DNA from: Eggerthellaceae bacterium UBA3686
GTDB lineage: Bacteria; Actinomycetota; Coriobacteriia; Coriobacteriales; Eggerthellaceae
Reading direction: 5' to 3'
NCBI GenBank assembly: GCA_002371495.1
Contig: DFIX01000025.1
Coordinates: 72,749 to 136,748, forward strand
Length of the DNA stretch: 64,000 nucleotides
Made by a program: the position numbers and the translations under genes. This document shows positions 63,601 through 64,000 of the stretch, in pieces. The notes beneath the pieces were generated by a model. The model saw nothing but the letters and a program-made list of their open reading frames with translations. It was not told the DNA's origin and searched no databases. Each line of letters begins with the position of its first letter. Position 1 is the first letter of the stretch.

Positions 63601-63979
63601 CATGCTGCTCTCGGCTGCTCTGGCGTTCGTCGTGCTGTACAACCTGACCAACATCAACATCACCGAGCGCGTGCGCGAAATCGCCACGCTCAAGGTGCTC
63701 GGCTTTACTAAAGGCGAAGTCGGCGCCTACATTTTCCGCGAGATCATGGTCATGTCGCTTATCGGCGCGCTCATCGGATGCGCGCTCGGCGTGCCGTTGA
63801 CGTTCTACATCGCCCGTGCCGCCGAGACTGCCGACATGATGTTCGGGCGCACGATCGAGCCTGCGAGCTTCGCGCTGTCCTTCGGCCTGACCATCGCGTT
63901 TGCGGTAATCGTCGCCTTCACCATGCGAGGAAAGCTCGCCCGCGTAAACATGGTCGAATCCCTGAAATCGGTCGAATAA
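60647..63979 (+). CDS. FtsX-family ABC transporter permease with a long coiled-coil ectodomain
   Basis: 1110 residues. One membrane helix (about 18-38), an acidic stretch (about 172-210, Asp/Glu/Ala rich), a coiled coil (about 305-415) of ELDDA/ELADA-type heptads, then (about 440-520) tandem 7-residue YxxGxxx repeats (EYNKGLA, AYNEGLK, EYNDGLA). An FtsX domain with three helices (about 560-690) and a second one at 975-1105 follow. This is the MacB/FtsX architecture used for peptide or lipoprotein export or for sensing. The cognate ATPase should lie beyond the window, since it is not upstream. Start ATG 60647 follows GGAGCTGGAGC. Confidence 0.87.
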   Translation: MGGAFNKEIVRSITRSAGRFAAIAIISLLGAGVYAGLRCAAPDMRIAGDEFFDATNFHDASVVCTLGLDDESLATLSDVEGVGGVMAAHRADAMVLADAGGYAARIESFPVSAARQSDTSDGVHAVSDDEGYLNRLILEEGNWPSSETDCVVGVDAARELGINVGDKLQIVESKADKASEEDDAERGDPDNSAADADKSANDDDADDEDEPTFARTDLTVAGLVNSPSYCSSSMLGTTSLGTGELELYLYVPDEVFDADLPYSVAYATVPSARGELWDTPPYDQAVDQVKQRIEDVAPAIGEARYRAVVDEAQAELDDARADYLKERADAEDELADAKKELDDGKAELDDAENELANARADISSGRDELAKARKKLDDARSQLNDAHKQLDDNRKKLDDAQAQLQQTYELITQTKQGIDAGAVTGPQAIAQYNYMVSEYEKGLAEYNKGLAAYNEGLKKYEAGVAEYEKGKKAYEQGVKEYNDGLKKYNDGAAKYADGVAEYNDGLAEYEDGVAEANQKFADAEDELADAQNKIDDIEHPQVYVLDRSKNAGAASLSSDADGITQIALFLPYMFFLVAALVSLTSMTRMVEEERLIIGTHKALGYNKGRITSKYLIYGALASGIGSTVGVVMLGKLLPWFILVSYGISYAVPVYPTPIDPGIAIYAIGLSVSITLLATWWAAASTLRETPAALMLPRVPKAGKRIVLENIGPLWSRMSFSHKVTARNLLRYKRRFFMAVIGVAGCTALLMVGFGLRDAIGGIVSNQYQELVSYDAIVRIDEDAEDAQRDQAVKALVSDDIESYLMIADHSLIAEPSGTNTSRANDDASDVHIELVVPSDPARLSDFVTLRDRQSQEPIALRADGIVLTEKAADVLGVKVGDTVILYDQNDVGDKDGDGHSFTVTGIAENYLGHFAFALPERYQSGFGDDPSYDVAYTKVSEGANPSALSERLLALDGVSTVCFVADKILTYEGMLDVMNKLIYVIMLLSAALAFVVLYNLTNINITERVREIATLKVLGFTKGEVGAYIFREIMVMSLIGALIGCALGVPLTFYIARAAETADMMFGRTIEPASFALSFGLTIAFAVIVAFTMRGKLARVNMVESLKSVE

Positions 63980-64000
63980 ATGTGAAAAAGGGGTCTGACC
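63980..64000. terminator. Palindrome after the FtsX permease gene, cut by the window end
   Basis: ATGTGAAAAAGGGGTCTGAC matches the left half and loop of the palindrome at 57930. The right half is outside the window. Confidence 0.4.

Overview
The window is about 60% GC and densely coded, with housekeeping genes of a Gram-positive high-GC anaerobe. I recognise trpS, rpoD, priA, metK, gltX, mfd, ettA, rlmKL, an RsmB/Sun-type methyltransferase and the AmmeMemoRadiSam trio. An ADP-forming acyl-CoA synthetase-like subunit, a selenocysteine tRNA and an adenine-glycosylase-like protein without Fe-S cysteines fit an obligate anaerobe. Protein style points to Coriobacteriia/Eggerthellaceae (a Slackia-like organism). 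That placement is inference from recall, not from a search.

Layout. 1-2.2 kb: acyl-CoA ligase-like gene and tRNA-Asn. 2.4-12 kb: ZIP metal transporter, phosphatase lipoprotein, trpS, a CorA-type transporter preceded by a short overlapping leader ORF, polysaccharide deacetylase, DagK-like lipid kinase and NSS symporter. 12.2-16.9 kb: the most interesting locus. A RyR-domain protein converges on a zinc-ribbon/TIR/membrane/propeller protein, followed by a small XRE regulator, and near-identical palindromes lie upstream of the RyR and XRE genes. 17-29 kb: rRNA methyltransferase, C39-like protease, PTS-type EIIC, tRNA(CAU), rlmKL, rpoD, priA and a secreted nuclease. 29-31.6 kb: a vWA/macro-domain pair. 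32-47 kb: metK, thioesterase, gltX, rhomboid, DUF1461, ATP-grasp, MutY-like, degenerate AAA+, HAD and acyltransferase-SGNH genes. 47-64 kb: nitrilase-family amidase, mfd, ettA, ricin/amidase, AmmeMemoRadiSam operon, SEC-C protein with a His-rich tract, tRNA-Sec and a large FtsX permease.

Between the genes lie at least three families of palindromic DNA. PE-A elements are about 110 bp; eight are full length, their arm sequences differ from copy to copy, but each copy stays self-complementary. PE-B elements are about 157 bp (three copies and a remnant). A third type of short palindrome has a GGG-TCAGA-CCC or GGG-GAGACT-CCC style core and mostly sits directly at gene 3' ends, where it probably acts as a terminator. 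A further 193-bp palindrome is embedded in frame inside mfd. No IS, prophage, integrase or CRISPR array was seen.

Starts were chosen by Shine-Dalgarno position and family length, so several genes are shorter than their longest open frame.
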